NCBI GenBank assembly: GCA_902783345.1
Contig: CACZQI010000046.1
Location: 1 to 5,626 of the forward strand
Reading direction: 5' to 3'
DNA from: an uncultured Erysipelotrichaceae bacterium
GTDB taxonomy: Bacteria; Bacillota_I; Bacilli_A; RF39; UBA660
Length of the DNA stretch: 5,626 nucleotides
The position numbers and the translations under genes are program-made. Within the stretch, counting starts at the first letter, position 1, and every line of letters begins with the position of its first letter. The notes under the pieces are model-generated. The model worked only from the letters and a program-made list of their open reading frames with translations. It did not search any database and had not been told where the DNA came from. This document shows, in pieces, positions 5,430 through 5,626 of this stretch.

Positions 5430-5626
5430 TGTCACCACTCCTGTTAGTATATTTGAAAATAATTGGAGTGCCAGTAAAATCAAAGTTTTCTCTAATTTGA
5501 TTTTCTAAATATCTTTCATAACTAAAATGAACTAAATTCTTATTATTTACAGAAAACTCAAATTTAGGTGGTTTGGTTCCATCTTGATGAACAAAATATA
5601 TTTTTAGTCTTCTACCCTTATATGAA
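5422..5626 (-). CDS. der: Ribosome-associated GTPase Der (EngA), C-terminal end (partial)
   Basis: The last 67 residues are present. They read through from the window edge to a TAA stop, in the frame whose first complete codon starts at 5625. They match the C-terminal KH-like domain of Der: [22 protein letters not shown], then [18 protein letters not shown] and FTGTPIIF are near-invariant family features. Der has two tandem GTPase domains followed by this domain and is essential for 50S subunit assembly. The GTPase domains lie beyond position 5626. The tail after the domain ([10 protein letters not shown]) is slightly longer and more acidic than the usual basic end. Its stop overlaps the start of the next gene, so it heads or is part of the same operon. 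Confidence 0.97.
   Translation of the reverse strand, partial: SYKGRRLKIYFVHQDGTKPPKFEFSVNNKNLVHFSYERYLENQIRENFDFTGTPIIFKYTNRSGDND
5430..5442 (-). promoter_or_regulatory. Ribosome binding site that sets the start of the membrane protein at 5429
   Basis: AGGAG at 5442-5438 is 8 nt before the ATG at 5429-5427. It lies within the last codons of der, so the two genes are translationally coupled. No comparable site precedes the upstream in-frame ATG at 5483. Confidence 0.8.

Noticed and set aside
5430..5483. Eighteen extra N-terminal codons on the membrane protein (start at 5483)
   Set aside because: The stretch lies inside the conserved end of der, has no ribosome binding site, and the ATG at 5429 has AGGAG at 8 nt and a normal basic N-terminus before the membrane helix.

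Overview
The window is very AT-rich, and every gene I can support lies on the minus strand, so transcription runs from high to low coordinates. Gene content and base use suggest a small-genome, low-GC member of the Bacilli/Mollicutes side of the Firmicutes, such as an uncultured RF39- or Acholeplasma-like gut bacterium. The rank is inference. UGA appears to be a stop codon: the tryptophan codon I checked directly is UGG, no reading frame is broken by an internal UGA, and two genes end with UGA in ATGA overlaps. This argues against the Mycoplasma code (table 4).

Operon 1 (5626 to about 2429) begins with the C-terminal end of the ribosome-assembly GTPase Der. It continues with an uncharacterised single-pass membrane protein (OB-like domain, Thr-rich linker, helical C-terminus), a YgjP/DUF45-type zinc metalloprotein, a TrmH/SpoU-family RNA 2'-O-methyltransferase and a glycerophosphodiesterase-like protein that has lost nearly all its catalytic residues. 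The genes overlap or nearly touch. A terminator hairpin whose 5' arm begins with the last gene's stop codon closes the operon.

Operon 2 (about 2438 to 117) appears to start at a promoter set against that terminator. It carries an unrecognised helical protein, rimM (16S rRNA/30S maturation), trmD (tRNA m1G37 methyltransferase) and a small basic protein of unknown function. It ends at a strong hairpin terminator. In many Firmicutes rimM-trmD is followed directly by rplS; here an extra gene and a terminator intervene.

Unit 3 (137 to 1) is the start of what is very probably rplS (ribosomal protein L19). It has a near-consensus promoter whose -35 box lies in the loop of the preceding terminator. 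Its leader of about 78 nt can fold so that the Shine-Dalgarno sequence is paired, as expected for an autoregulatory L19 leader.

The recognisable genes centre on ribosome assembly and RNA modification (Der, a SpoU methyltransferase, RimM, TrmD, L19). The three unrecognised proteins and the degenerate phosphodiesterase-like protein are the least understood parts. I saw no mobile element, CRISPR array, tRNA or rRNA. No stretch over 300 bases lacks a gene; the longest non-coding gap is 25-179.
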